A DNA stretch of 24,086 bases, from contig CAISJA010000245.1 in assembly GCA_903885525.1 (NCBI GenBank), positions 1 to 24,086 of the forward strand. Reading direction: 5' to 3'. How positions within the stretch are numbered: position 1 is the stretch's first letter; each line of letters opens with the position of its first letter. The notes beneath the pieces were generated by a model, which did no database searches, was not told the origin of the DNA, and worked only from the letters and a program-made list of their open reading frames with translations. Source of the stretch: an uncultured Opitutaceae bacterium (GTDB taxonomy: Bacteria > Verrucomicrobiota > Verrucomicrobiia > Opitutales > Opitutaceae). Below, one piece after another: positions 1 through 7,319 of the stretch. Made by a program: the position numbers and the translations under genes.

Positions 1-123
1 GAGCTCATCCCAGTTGCTCACGAACATCGTGTGACGAAGCAAGGACCACCTCAGGTAACATTTGCTGTGAGGCAACGCCCCCATCCGACACGGATTCTAG
101 TTGGCGCTGACCTCGAAACCTAA
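1..123 (+). CDS. Possible C-terminal tail of an unidentified protein (partial)
   Basis: Frame 1 is open from the window edge to a TAA at 121-123, giving 40 residues that end in ILVGADLET. I do not recognise a family. The stretch has visibly lower third-position GC than the genes to its right, so it is either a real gene end of different base composition or a chance open frame in intergenic DNA. The other two plus frames hit stops sooner (frame 2 at about 32) or at a similar distance. No start, ribosome site or domain can be assessed. Confidence 0.22.
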   Translation, partial: ELIPVAHEHRVTKQGPPQVTFAVRQRPHPTRILVGADLET

Positions 124-221
124 TCGGCGCTGGACACCCACCCGCCCGCCACCGCCACGGGCGAGTGATCCCGCGTTTCCCCCCGGCAAGGCGGCACCGC
201 TCCGGTGGCCCGCGGGGATGC
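124..221. other. Short intergenic stretch
   Basis: Between the possible gene end and the M20 peptidase stop. It holds a small perfect inverted repeat, CACCG-CTC-CGGTG, near 196-208, which could help end the minus-strand M20 transcript. No clear T-tract accompanies it, so I do not call a terminator. Confidence 0.3.
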
Positions 222-1457
222 TCAACCGGCGAAGCTCGTCAGCAGCCGGGCGTAGATCTGGGCGGCTTGCACGAGGTCCTTCACGCGGGCGCGTTCGTTG
301 ACGGCGTGGTAGTCCTGCCCGCCCGGGCCGTAGCCGATCGTCGGGATTTTCAGGTGTTGGGCGAAGAACTGCATGTCGTTGAAGCCGGTGGACACGGTGG
401 CCTGGGCGGGGCGGCGGCGCACCGCGCTGACGCAGGCCTGCATGGCGCGGAAGAACGGGTCGGTGGGCGGGCTGAAGCAGGAGAAGTTTTCTGACACCTT
501 TTCCACCGTGATGCGGCAGTGCGGAATCGCGGCGGCGGCCTGCCGGAGGAAGGCGCGGAGCTCGCGCTCGGCCTCGGCGTGGTTTTCCACCGCGAGCACG
601 CGGCGGTCGATGGAGAAGCTGGCGAAGGCCGGGACGGTGTTGATCTTGCCGCCCTCGCCGGCGGAGAAGACGCCGCCGACATTGAGGGTCGGGCGCATCC
701 GGCGTCCGCCCGGGGCGAGGAAGGTGCGGCGGGCGAGCTGCCGGGCGTGGTCTTCGAGCGCCCGCACCAGCGCGGCCATTTTTTCGAGGGCGTTGATGCC
801 CCGCTCCGGGGTGGAGCCGTGGGCGGCCTTGCCGTGGACCTGGACGTTGAGCCAGACAACGCCGTTGTGGCCGCAGCAGACGTGGTCGCCCTCGCCGCCC
901 TCGCCGACAATGGCGTAGTCGGCCTTGAGTTTGCCGCGGTCGACGACCCAGTTGCTGCCGAGCAGGCTGTCGGTCTCCTCATCGGCGGTGAAGGACACCT
1001 CGACATTGCAGAGCGGGCGGGTGCCGGTGGCCTGGAGGGCGCGCAGGGCGTGGATGATGCTGACGATGGCCCCCTTCATGTCGGCGGTGCCGCGGCCGTA
1101 GATCCAGCCGCCTTCGACCGCGGGGTTGAAGGCGTCGCCGTGCTTCCAACGGCCGGACACCGGGACGACGTCGTAATGGGCGTTGCAATGGACGGTCTTG
1201 GCGGCACCGGCGTCGAGGTAGCCGATGACGTTGTAGCGCGGGTAATCGAGCAGCTCCGGCTGGGTGCGGCGCTGGAGGGCGCGCGGGATCGGGAGGCGGC
1301 GCACCTGCAGGCCGGCGCGCCGCAGTTCGGACGCCAGGACGGACGTGATGGGGCCGTAGTTCTCACCCGGCGGATTCACCGTGCGCAGCCGGATCAGTTT
1401 CTGGAGCAGGGCGACCAGATCGGATTCGTGGCGGGTGAGGTAATCGGCGGGTGTCAT
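222..1457 (-). CDS. M20 family metallopeptidase (ArgE/DapE/CPG2-like)
   Basis: A 411-residue cytoplasmic zinc hydrolase of the M20 family, cleaving an amide bond in a small peptide or N-acyl amino acid. The substrate cannot be told from the sequence. Visible motifs: HYDVVPV at 94-100 (metal His94 and the Asp that orients it), GRGTADMKG at 121-129 (bridging Asp126), ADEETDS at 158-164 (catalytic base and metal Glu160/161), a dimerisation-domain HG in the middle, and GYGPGGQDYHAVNER near the end carrying the last metal His. All catalytic positions look intact. I chose the ATG at 1457 because the upstream in-frame extension has no family character and would bury the neighbouring gene. The start overlaps the TGA of the upstream permease gene by one base (TGATG), so the two are almost certainly translationally coupled. 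Imported substrate followed by hydrolysis is a plausible link between them, but it is inference. Confidence 0.9.
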   Translation of the reverse strand: MTPADYLTRHESDLVALLQKLIRLRTVNPPGENYGPITSVLASELRRAGLQVRRLPIPRALQRRTQPELLDYPRYNVIGYLDAGAAKTVHCNAHYDVVPVSGRWKHGDAFNPAVEGGWIYGRGTADMKGAIVSIIHALRALQATGTRPLCNVEVSFTADEETDSLLGSNWVVDRGKLKADYAIVGEGGEGDHVCCGHNGVVWLNVQVHGKAAHGSTPERGINALEKMAALVRALEDHARQLARRTFLAPGGRRMRPTLNVGGVFSAGEGGKINTVPAFASFSIDRRVLAVENHAEAERELRAFLRQAAAAIPHCRITVEKVSENFSCFSPPTDPFFRAMQACVSAVRRRPAQATVSTGFNDMQFFAQHLKIPTIGYGPGGQDYHAVNERARVKDLVQAAQIYARLLTSFAG

Positions 1458-2227
1458 CAGCGGAGGTAGTGTTGATAGAGCAGTTTGAGGACGGTCAGGC
1501 CGGCCATGAGCAGGAAAACCGGACGGACAAAACGGGCGCCCCGGCTCATCGCCAGATGGGCGCCGAGCCGTCCACCCACCAGTTGCCCGGCTCCCAGGGC
1601 CAGGCCGGGCCAGAGCAGGCACGAGCCGCTGGACACGAAGAAAGCGAGCGCGGCGACATTGCTCGACAGATTCATGACTTTGGCATGGGCGGTGGCCTTG
1701 ACGAAATTAAACCCCAGCACCATGACAAAGGCGATATTCCAGAATGACCCGACGCCCGGACCAAAAAACCCGTCGTAAAATCCCAAGCCCAGGCCGAACA
1801 AGGCATAAAATGCCGGGGCTTCCATCCGGTGGCGCCGGTCGTGTTCGCCGAGTTGGGGACGACACACCATGTAGAGCACCATCGCCCCGAGCAGCCAGGG
1901 GATGGTCCGGCCCAGGAACGCCGGATCGAGCAGATGGACGCAAGCGGCCCCAGCCAGGGCCCCGGTGGCGGTCCAGACAGCTCCCGCCCAGCACTCCCGC
2001 AGCTTCATCGCTCCCTGGCGGGCGAAACTCCAAGTGGCGGAGGTGGTGCCAAAAACCGCCCCCAGCTTGTTTGTGCCCAAGGCCAAGGGTGCGGGCAGAC
2101 CCAGGCCCAGCAAGACCGGCAAGGTGATCAGGCCCCCGCCGCCGGCGATGGCATCCACCGTGCCAGCCACCAACCCTGCCGTCAGCAGGAGCAAATAAGT
2201 CAGGGCTGACAGATCGGGAAGCGACAT
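1457..2227 (-). CDS. TSUP family (TauE/SafE, DUF81) membrane permease
   Basis: A 256-residue polytopic inner-membrane protein of the TauE/SafE family. Members move sulfur-containing or other small organic anions such as sulfite, sulfoacetate and taurine-derived anions; the substrate here is unknown. The family signature is clear: a first helix ending GTVDAIAGGGGLITLP (near 22-37), then LGTNKLGAVFGTTSA (50-64), and a second repeat with GFYDGFFGPGVGSFW after the midpoint. That internal duplication with about eight helices is typical, and the length is normal. The ATG at 2227 is chosen because the preceding in-frame residues are soluble and non-homologous in character. The leader is CU-rich (CTCGTTTTCCC) with no Shine-Dalgarno site. 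It diverges from the tetR-like gene, and the palindrome at 2318-2343 lies about 90 bp upstream, so co-regulation is possible. Confidence 0.88.
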   Translation of the reverse strand: MSLPDLSALTYLLLLTAGLVAGTVDAIAGGGGLITLPVLLGLGLPAPLALGTNKLGAVFGTTSATWSFARQGAMKLRECWAGAVWTATGALAGAACVHLLDPAFLGRTIPWLLGAMVLYMVCRPQLGEHDRRHRMEAPAFYALFGLGLGFYDGFFGPGVGSFWNIAFVMVLGFNFVKATAHAKVMNLSSNVAALAFFVSSGSCLLWPGLALGAGQLVGGRLGAHLAMSRGARFVRPVFLLMAGLTVLKLLYQHYLR

Positions 2228-2317
2228 GGGAAAACGAGCAGACCGCTGCTTGCTGGCACAGTAGGCCTGGATCGCAAGGAAGCACCAAGCAGATTTTTCA
2301 GCTTGATCCCAAACCAA

Positions 2318-2343
2318 GGCATGCAAGTGGTTGCTTGCATGCC
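2318..2343. promoter_or_regulatory. Perfect inverted repeat over the tetR start: likely autoregulatory operator
   Basis: GGCATGCAAG at 2318-2327 and CTTGCATGCC at 2334-2343 are exact reverse complements separated by the 6-bp spacer TGGTTG. The 26-bp site spans the likely ATG (2339) of the TetR-type regulator and lies in the divergent region shared with the permease gene. The size and dyad symmetry fit a TetR-dimer operator. That it is bound by the adjacent regulator is inference. Confidence 0.65.
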
Positions 2344-2953
2344 AACCGAGTCTCCTCCCCTCCCGCCGGCCAGCGCCCGGCAACGGTTGCTGGATGCAGC
2401 GACGCAAGTATTTTCCCGGGAGGGACTTGCCGGCTCAACCACGCGGGAAATTGCCCGGGTCGCCGGGGTGAACGAAGTGACGCTCTTCCGGCATTTTCAC
2501 ACCAAAGAGGGTCTGATCTCGGCCGTGGTGGGACAGAATTTTGGGCCGCCCATCCTTTCCCAACCGGTGGCCGCCACCCCCGATCTGCGGGCCGACCTGC
2601 AAGGGCATGCCCGTCGCTATGAAACACTGCTGAGGCAAAACCTGCCGCTGATCCGGACCATGCTGGGTGAGATACACCACCACGCCGACCACGAGCGCCA
2701 GGTGTTTCAGGCGATTTTCCGGCCCCTGCGCGAAGCCCTGCTGGCGCGCCTCGAGGGGGCTGTCCGCGAAGGGCGGCTGCGTGCCGGCACCAACCCGGGG
2801 ATGCTGGCCGACCAGTTTGGCGCCATGCTCTTCACCGGAGTGCTCCGCCGGAGCAGCCCCCACCTCAGGATCGAATACTCCGCGGAGGAACACCTGCAGG
2901 GGGTGGTTGACCTGATCGTGGGAGGAGCCGGGCTGCCGCCGGGACAGGCATGA
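2339..2953 (+). CDS. TetR/AcrR family transcriptional regulator
   Basis: About 204 residues if started at the ATG at 2339; ATGs at 2321 and 2303 would add 6 or 12 residues. The N-terminal TetR helix-turn-helix is easy to see: RQRLLDAATQVFSREG, then STTREIARVAGV, then VTLFRHFHTKEGL, the most conserved part of the family. The remainder is a helical ligand-binding/dimerisation domain of normal length. The regulator probably represses its own operon through the palindrome that overlaps its start. Its TGA overlaps the ATG of the following efflux gene (ATGA at 2950-2953), the usual layout of a drug-responsive repressor and its pump. That pump is now broken, so the regulator may only control itself and perhaps the divergent permease/peptidase pair. 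The effector is unknown. Confidence 0.9.
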   Translation: MPTESPPLPPASARQRLLDAATQVFSREGLAGSTTREIARVAGVNEVTLFRHFHTKEGLISAVVGQNFGPPILSQPVAATPDLRADLQGHARRYETLLRQNLPLIRTMLGEIHHHADHERQVFQAIFRPLREALLARLEGAVREGRLRAGTNPGMLADQFGAMLFTGVLRRSSPHLRIEYSAEEHLQGVVDLIVGGAGLPPGQA

Positions 2954-3438
2954 GCGACTCCGGCCACGCCCTCTACGGTGCCGATCCGCGTCTGCTCTCG
3001 CCCGTCGCCGCCCGGCTGGCGCAACGCGGCGTGCTGAAATGGGTCATCGCCATCACGGCCGCGCTCGGCGCCATCCTCGAGGTCATCGACACCAGCATCG
3101 TCAACGTCGCCATGCCGGACATCCAGGGCAACCTCGGGGTCACGCTCTCCGAGGTGGGCTGGATCTCCACCGGCTATGCCTGCGCCAATGTCGTGATGAT
3201 TCCGCTCACGGCCTGGTTGAGCGACCGGTTCGGCCGCAAGACCTACCTCGTCTTTTCCCTCGTCGGATTCACCGTCTCGTCCGTGCTCTGCGGCCTGTCC
3301 GCCAACCTCGGCCTGCTGATCGCCTCCCGTGTGCTGCAGGGCCTCTGCGGCGGCGGGCTGCTGTTTTCCGAAGGCCAGCGCCTGTCGTACGACCGCCCCG
3401 CTGTGGGGCCGGAACGCCCGCCACTCCTTCCGGCATGA
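2950..3438 (+). pseudogene. Truncated DHA2-type (EmrB/QacA-like) MFS drug efflux transporter
   Basis: The first ~143 residues are a good match to 14-helix DHA2 multidrug exporters. A basic N-terminus leads to TM1 containing VIDTSIVNVAMPDIQ (46-60, motif D1). TM2 is followed by SDRFGRKTYL (91-100, motif A), then TM3, TM4 and RVLQGLCGGG (127-136, motif B). Intact relatives run to about 500 residues. Here similarity stops at about 3380, and the frame reads 20 unrelated residues to a stop at 3436-3438. In the neighbouring frame, DNA from about 3386 encodes the C-terminus of a different protein, so the 3' two-thirds of the pump gene has been lost by deletion. The product would be a four-helix fragment and is unlikely to transport anything. 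Coupled to the TetR gene by a 4-bp overlap. Confidence 0.8.
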
Positions 3439-3562
3439 TGGCCGCGCCGCCACCCCGGCGGACGCCCTCCTCGCCCACGCCGGTGAGGCGGCCAAGGCCA
3501 CGGCCGCTTCCGCCAAGCTCACGGCCGCCCAGCCGCAACTGCTGGCCTTCCTGAAGACGCTT
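3386..3562 (+). pseudogene. C-terminal remnant of a di-haem oxidoreductase (DUF1111) gene
   Basis: In frame 2, about 59 codons read RTTAPLWGRNARHSFRHDG, then an AATPADALLAHAGEAAKA-type helix, ending QPQLLAFLKTL. This is the characteristic end of DUF1111 / thiol-oxidoreductase-like di-haem proteins (APLWG, a HDGRA turn, a LAHGGEA helix, a final LLAFL helix). The haem-binding CXXCH motifs and the rest of the protein are absent. The remnant starts exactly where the efflux-pump similarity ends and is in a different frame, so nothing fuses productively. It also has no stop codon close to its expected end: hairpin-rich DNA begins about 10 bp later, suggesting a second rearrangement point. Identification is from the motif pattern only. 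Confidence 0.55.
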
Positions 3563-3572
3563 TGCAGCCAAC

Positions 3573-3731
3573 GCTCCGGCGATGGCGCGTTGCCGGAGCA
3601 GCGGGCTGGAGAACCATCGGTGGGGTCGGTTGCCTCCAGCCGACCTCAGCAGCAGCGATGCCGCGGCACCCAGGTCCACTCTGATCCGTCCCCTCCCTCC
3701 GGTGGCACCCGGCCGAAACACTCCGGCCGGG
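3573..3731. repeat. Cluster of three perfect inverted repeats (possible REP-like element)
   Basis: Three strong hairpins lie in about 160 bp of non-coding DNA: GCTCCGGC/GCCGGAGC (3573-3580 with 3592-3599), GGTCGG/CCGACC (3624-3629 with 3640-3645) and CCCGGCCG/CGGCCGGG (3708-3715 with 3724-3731). None has a T-tract in the right place for a terminator. The regular spacing and the position at a deletion scar suggest an interspersed palindromic repeat, but no second copy occurs in this window. Confidence 0.4.
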
Positions 3732-3746
3732 TTGGTTTGAGTGAGG

Positions 3747-3773
3747 AAGGAAAACCGGTCCCGCAGGCCGGTT
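3747..3773 (-). terminator. Likely rho-independent terminator of the lipid-modification operon
   Basis: Read on the minus strand, AACCGG (3773-3768), a 9-nt loop and CCGGTT (3758-3753) form a stem immediately followed by a T/C-rich tract (TTTTCCTTCC). It lies 30 bp past the stop of the last operon gene at 3803. The stem is only 6-7 bp, so strength is uncertain. Confidence 0.5.
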
Positions 3774-3802
3774 CCGCCTCAATTCCACCGCAGGGCCCTA
3801 TC

Positions 3803-4822
3803 TCAGGGGCGGCGGAACAGGTAGTGCCCGACGTACCACTCCCGGCCCCCGTCGTAAGCCCAGAGCTCGGCGCAGGAGAGGAAAAAGATCCGCCAGTAGA
3901 CCCACCACCTTCGCTCCTGCTCAGCGCCATAGGTGGCCCGCAGGATCGGACGGATCTCCTGCCGGTGCCGGTCCATGTTCTGCAGCCAATGCTCGGCGGT
4001 GCGGGCGTAGTGGGTCCCGTTGACCACCCAGCTTCCCACCAGCCGCAGGTCGTCCTGAAAGCAGGGAAACAAATCGTAGGCCGGCATCATGCCGCCGGTG
4101 AAAAAATACCGGCTCATCCAATCGGAGTCATCCTTCGCCGCAAAGTGGTAGGAGTACCGCGCATGCACAAAGACATGGGCGAAAAAGCAGCCGCCGGGCC
4201 GGAGCCAGCCGGCGATTCGCGCCAGCAGGAGCGGCCAGTTCTTCATGTGCTCGAACATTTCCACCGAGACCACGCGGTCGAAACCGGCCGCCGCGGCGGC
4301 GAAATCGTTCATGTCGCAGGTGAGGATGGTCACGTTGCCGAGGCCGCGCCGCTGCGCCTCCGCCAGGATGTGCTCGCGCTGCGTGCGCGAATGCGAGACG
4401 CCGGTGATGCGGGCCTGCGGGTATTTCTCCGCCATCCACAGCGTCAGCGAGCCCCAGCCGCAGCCAAGCTCCAGGATATCCTGCCCGTCGCCCAACTGCG
4501 CCCGCTCGCAGGTCAGCGCGAGCATGATCTCCTCCGCCTGGGCGAGGGTTTCGTGGCCCTCCGGATAATAGGCGCAGGAATACTTCAGCCGCGGCCCGAG
4601 ACAGAACCGGTAGAAGGCGGTCGGCACCTCGTAGTGCTGCGCCCTCGAATCCGCCGTGTTCACGGCGATCGGGCGCGCACGCAGGTCGGCGGCAAAAGCG
4701 CGCAACTGCCCGGCCGGATCGGCACCGGCCTCGTCGCGCCGGCGCTGCCGGAGCAACCCGCGGATGCCGAAACGCAGCACCGGATCGGGCAACAGATTCT
4801 TTTCCAGCAGGGTGTCGATCAT
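3803..4822 (-). CDS. CFA-synthase-like SAM-dependent methyltransferase (second paralogue)
   Basis: A 339-residue class I SAM-dependent methyltransferase of the cyclopropane-fatty-acid-synthase superfamily. The SAM-binding motif ILELGCGWGS is at 116-125. It is preceded by the family's AQHYEVPTAFY segment (61-71) and followed by VVSVEMFEHMKNW, the acidic post-motif region, and a Trp/Tyr-rich C-terminus (YWRIFFLSCAELWAY). It lacks the ~90-residue N-terminal lipid-binding domain of classic CFA synthase and differs clearly from the 429-residue paralogue four genes upstream. Such short forms typically sit beside DUF1295 genes, as here. The reaction is probably transfer of a one-carbon unit to an unsaturated acyl chain of a membrane phospholipid, either cyclopropanation or simple methylation. 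The ATG at 4822 overlaps the TGA of the DUF1295 gene by 4 bp. Last gene of the operon. Confidence 0.85.
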   Translation of the reverse strand: MIDTLLEKNLLPDPVLRFGIRGLLRQRRRDEAGADPAGQLRAFAADLRARPIAVNTADSRAQHYEVPTAFYRFCLGPRLKYSCAYYPEGHETLAQAEEIMLALTCERAQLGDGQDILELGCGWGSLTLWMAEKYPQARITGVSHSRTQREHILAEAQRRGLGNVTILTCDMNDFAAAAAGFDRVVSVEMFEHMKNWPLLLARIAGWLRPGGCFFAHVFVHARYSYHFAAKDDSDWMSRYFFTGGMMPAYDLFPCFQDDLRLVGSWVVNGTHYARTAEHWLQNMDRHRQEIRPILRATYGAEQERRWWVYWRIFFLSCAELWAYDGGREWYVGHYLFRRP

Positions 4823-5610
4823 GGGCGGGAGCGGGGAAGCCAGGGGATGAAGGCGCTGGTGGTGGCCTGATAGCGCCGGTAGGCGTCGCCCTTCGAGCGC
4901 AGCGACTGCTCCTCGTTGAGCGGAATGCCGGTGACCCGAAGCAGCAGGTACAGGATGAGGGCGGGACTGAGCAGTCCGACCCAGCCAGCGGGGCTGGCCA
5001 AGGCGAACAGGGCGTAGGCAACCCAGACCAGCCATTCGAAGAAATAGTTCGGATGGCGGCTGTAGCGCCACAGGCCGGCATCGCACACCCGGCCGGCCAT
5101 AGCCGGGTTGCGCTTGAAGGCCGCGAGCTGCCGGTCGGCCACCGCCTCGCCCGCCAGCGCGAGGACCCACAGCACCACGGCCACCCCTTCCAGCGGGTGG
5201 AACTGCGGTGCGGGGTTGCGCACGACGAGCAGGAACGGCGTGCTCAGCAGCACCACCGAGAGCGCCTGCAGCTGGAAAAACCCGGCCATCCTCGGCCGGA
5301 GCCGGCCCGCCCACTCCTGGCGCAGTCGCACATAGCGGCCGTCCTCGACCGGGTGATGGCCGGCCACGCGGCGCCAGAGGTGCAACCCGAGTCGCCCGCT
5401 CCAACAGACCACCAGGGCGGCGAGGAGCCACCGCCGCCCGGACCAGCCAGGGCCCGCCCACGCCGCGAAGCCGGCGACGAGCGCAAAGGCGAAGGACCAG
5501 GCCACGTCGACAATACCGAAATTCGCCCACCGTTCCGCCCCGACAAAGAGCAGCGCGAAGAGGAAGGAGAGTCCGAGCAGCGACCAAAGGGCGAGCGGAA
5601 GCGTGGTCAT
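4819..5610 (-). CDS. DUF1295 integral membrane protein (steroid 5-alpha-reductase-like)
   Basis: A 263-residue polytopic membrane protein with about six or seven hydrophobic segments. It has the diagnostic C-terminal motif RYSRHPNYFFEWLVW, followed by a final helix pair and a GIPLNEEQSLRSKGDAYRRY tail. This is the NADPH/SAM-binding C-terminal signature shared by DUF1295, 3-oxo-5-alpha-steroid dehydrogenases and isoprenylcysteine methyltransferases. No substrate is firmly known for bacterial DUF1295 proteins. Their constant pairing with CFA-like methyltransferases, as here, suggests reduction or modification of an acyl-chain intermediate in the membrane. I start at the ATG at 5610, 20 bp after the DUF1475 stop, because upstream in-frame sequence is a shadow of that gene. 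The stop overlaps the next gene's start. Confidence 0.87.
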   Translation of the reverse strand: MTTLPLALWSLLGLSFLFALLFVGAERWANFGIVDVAWSFAFALVAGFAAWAGPGWSGRRWLLAALVVCWSGRLGLHLWRRVAGHHPVEDGRYVRLRQEWAGRLRPRMAGFFQLQALSVVLLSTPFLLVVRNPAPQFHPLEGVAVVLWVLALAGEAVADRQLAAFKRNPAMAGRVCDAGLWRYSRHPNYFFEWLVWVAYALFALASPAGWVGLLSPALILYLLLRVTGIPLNEEQSLRSKGDAYRRYQATTSAFIPWLPRSRP

Positions 5611-5630
5611 GAAGGGGTTCGCCGGTCGGG

Positions 5631-6026
5631 CTAGGCGAAAGTGAGCACGGCGGCGGCGACGGTCGTCAGGGCGGCGGGCAGGGCGAGTTGCGGCGGCCGG
5701 CGGCGGGCCAGCAGCTCTGGCAAGGAGGTGCCGTTGGCCGGATCGAACAGCTCGCGCAGCACGAAGACGGCCATCGCGATGTTGCCGAGCAGCATGATGG
5801 CGGCGAACCACAGCAGTCGCACCGGCAGCGTGGTTTCCTTCCAGCACACCCAGACGTAGAAGGTCAGAAACCCGGCGTAGGCGTCGCAGAGCGTGGCGAG
5901 GAACCAGGGGTGGCCCAGCACCGCGCGGGGCACGCCGAAGAGCGGGCAATGCCAGCTGGCCCAGCTGGTGACGCCGAGCATGGCGACCAGCACTCCGGCA
6001 AAAAGGATGCGCAGCAGGAGGTTCAT
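5631..6026 (-). CDS. DUF1475 family small membrane protein
   Basis: A 131-residue protein with about four hydrophobic segments. It has the pattern seen in DUF1475 proteins: a first helix ending GVTSWASW, then HPWFLATLCDAYAGFLTFYVW, then LWFAAIMLLGNIAMAVFVLREL. The C-terminal third is a proline/leucine-rich arm with a last short helix. Function is unknown. In other bacteria, members lie with the flavin oxidase/DUF1365/CFA-like cluster, so a membrane accessory role in acyl-chain modification is a reasonable inference. It starts 3 bp after the stop of the upstream methyltransferase gene and ends 20 bp before DUF1295, in the same operon. Confidence 0.75.
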   Translation of the reverse strand: MNLLLRILFAGVLVAMLGVTSWASWHCPLFGVPRAVLGHPWFLATLCDAYAGFLTFYVWVCWKETTLPVRLLWFAAIMLLGNIAMAVFVLRELFDPANGTSLPELLARRRPPQLALPAALTTVAAAVLTFA

Positions 6027-6029
6027 CGC

Positions 6030-7319
6030 TCAGAGCGCCAGGTTGTTGGGCCGGGTATAGACCGTCTGCACCACCGAGATGTGGCGCAGGGCAAAAGCCG
6101 CCTCGCAGTAGCCAAGGTAGTAGTACCACTTGCGGATGAAACGCTCGTCGAACCCCTGCGACCGAACTTCCGCCAGCCGATCGGTGAAGTTGCCGCGCCA
6201 GCAGCGGAGGGTGCGGGCGTAGTCGCGGCCCAGGTCCTCGAGGCCGTGCAGCACGAAGCCGCCGCGGGCGGACAGCTGCTGGCCCACACGATTGGCCGAG
6301 AGCAGCAGCGAGCCGGGAAAGATGTGCTTCTGGATGAAGTCGACACCGCGCCGCATCTGGTCGTAGCGGTGGTCGGCGCAGGTGATGAACTGCAAGGCGA
6401 GGAGTCCGTCCGGCTTGAGCGCACGGTCACACACGGCGGCGAAATCCGGCAGGTAGCGGTGCCCCACCGCCTCCAGCATCTCGATGGAGACGATCTTGTC
6501 GTAGCGGCCCGCGACCTGGCGGTAGTCCTGCAGCCGCACCTCGATGCGGTCGGCCAGCCCGGCGGCCGCGATGCGTGCGACCGCCAGGTCGTGCTGCGCC
6601 TGGGAGAGGGTGAGCGAGGTTACCCGGCAGCCATGGTGGCGGGCGGCCTGCAGGCTCCAGCCGCCCCAGCCGGTGCCGATTTCAAGCACATGGTCGTCCG
6701 GGGTGAGCCGGAGCTTGCGGCACAGCGCCTCGTTTTTCGCCGCCTGCGCCTCGGCCAAGGTAGCGGTGGCAGACTCAAAGCGGGCCGACGAGTACATCAT
6801 CGACTCATCCAGCCAAAGGCCGAAGAAGGCGTTCGAGAGGTCGTAGTGCTCGGCAATGTTGCGGCGGGCGCGGCGGACAGTGTTGGGCCGCAGCAGGTGG
6901 CTGAGCCGGTTGATCCCGCGGAGCAGGTTGACCGCCAGCAGCTCCGCCCGCCGCGAACCCGACAGCGTAGGCGCATCCTGGTGGTTGAGCAGGAACCACC
7001 CGAGCAGGGCGGTCAGGTCCGGCGTGTCCCAGTCGCCGTCGAGGTAGGACTCGGCAAATCCAATGTCACCATAGAGCAGGCAGCGGGAGAAGAAAACGGG
7101 ACGGAGTACGCTCAGGCTGGCCGAGCCCTCCACGCCGGGCGCCAGGGCCGGGGGGACCGCTTGGTCGGGGGCGCCGAACAGCCGCACGGAGCCGTCGGGC
7201 AATTCGACCCGGAGGCGGCCTCGCTTCATGTCGGCAAAAGCGCCGAGAATGGCACGCGCCGCCAAGCCGGCGACCGGGGCCGGCAGGGTGGTGGAAGAGA
7301 CGGTGGTGAATGAGTTCAT
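6030..7319 (-). CDS. Cyclopropane-fatty-acyl-phospholipid synthase-like methyltransferase
   Basis: A 429-residue protein with the full architecture of the CFA synthase family. An N-terminal lipid-binding domain (about 30-140) has RPVFFSRCLLYGDIGFAESYLDGDW. It is followed by AEHYDLSNAFFGLWLD (156-171) and the SAM motif VLEIGTGWGG (211-220). SIEMLEAVG carries the active-site Glu of the family, IQKHIFPGS is the substrate/bicarbonate loop region, and the C-terminus has RKWYYYLGYCEAAFALR. It probably adds a methylene or methyl group from SAM to cis-unsaturated chains of phospholipids at the inner membrane face. The ATG at 7319 overlaps the DUF1365 TGA by 4 bp. Within FAD-oxidase/DUF1365 clusters such enzymes may do methylation rather than classic cyclopropanation; I cannot separate these from sequence alone. 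Confidence 0.88.
   Translation of the reverse strand: MNSFTTVSSTTLPAPVAGLAARAILGAFADMKRGRLRVELPDGSVRLFGAPDQAVPPALAPGVEGSASLSVLRPVFFSRCLLYGDIGFAESYLDGDWDTPDLTALLGWFLLNHQDAPTLSGSRRAELLAVNLLRGINRLSHLLRPNTVRRARRNIAEHYDLSNAFFGLWLDESMMYSSARFESATATLAEAQAAKNEALCRKLRLTPDDHVLEIGTGWGGWSLQAARHHGCRVTSLTLSQAQHDLAVARIAAAGLADRIEVRLQDYRQVAGRYDKIVSIEMLEAVGHRYLPDFAAVCDRALKPDGLLALQFITCADHRYDQMRRGVDFIQKHIFPGSLLLSANRVGQQLSARGGFVLHGLEDLGRDYARTLRCWRGNFTDRLAEVRSQGFDERFIRKWYYYLGYCEAAFALRHISVVQTVYTRPNNLAL

Noticed and set aside
519..1469. Long plus-strand open frame antisense to the M20 peptidase
   Set aside because: Gly/Ala/Val/Asp-rich translation with no domain; it mirrors the high GC3 of the true minus-strand gene, which has all catalytic motifs.
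3329..4870. 513-codon plus-strand open frame spanning the scar and the short methyltransferase
   Set aside because: Only its first ~60 relevant codons match a family (the DUF1111 tail). The rest is antisense to a well-supported methyltransferase.
5688..7313. 541-codon plus-strand open frame
   Set aside because: Antisense shadow of DUF1475 and the CFA-like methyltransferase; charged, repetitive translation with no recognisable fold.
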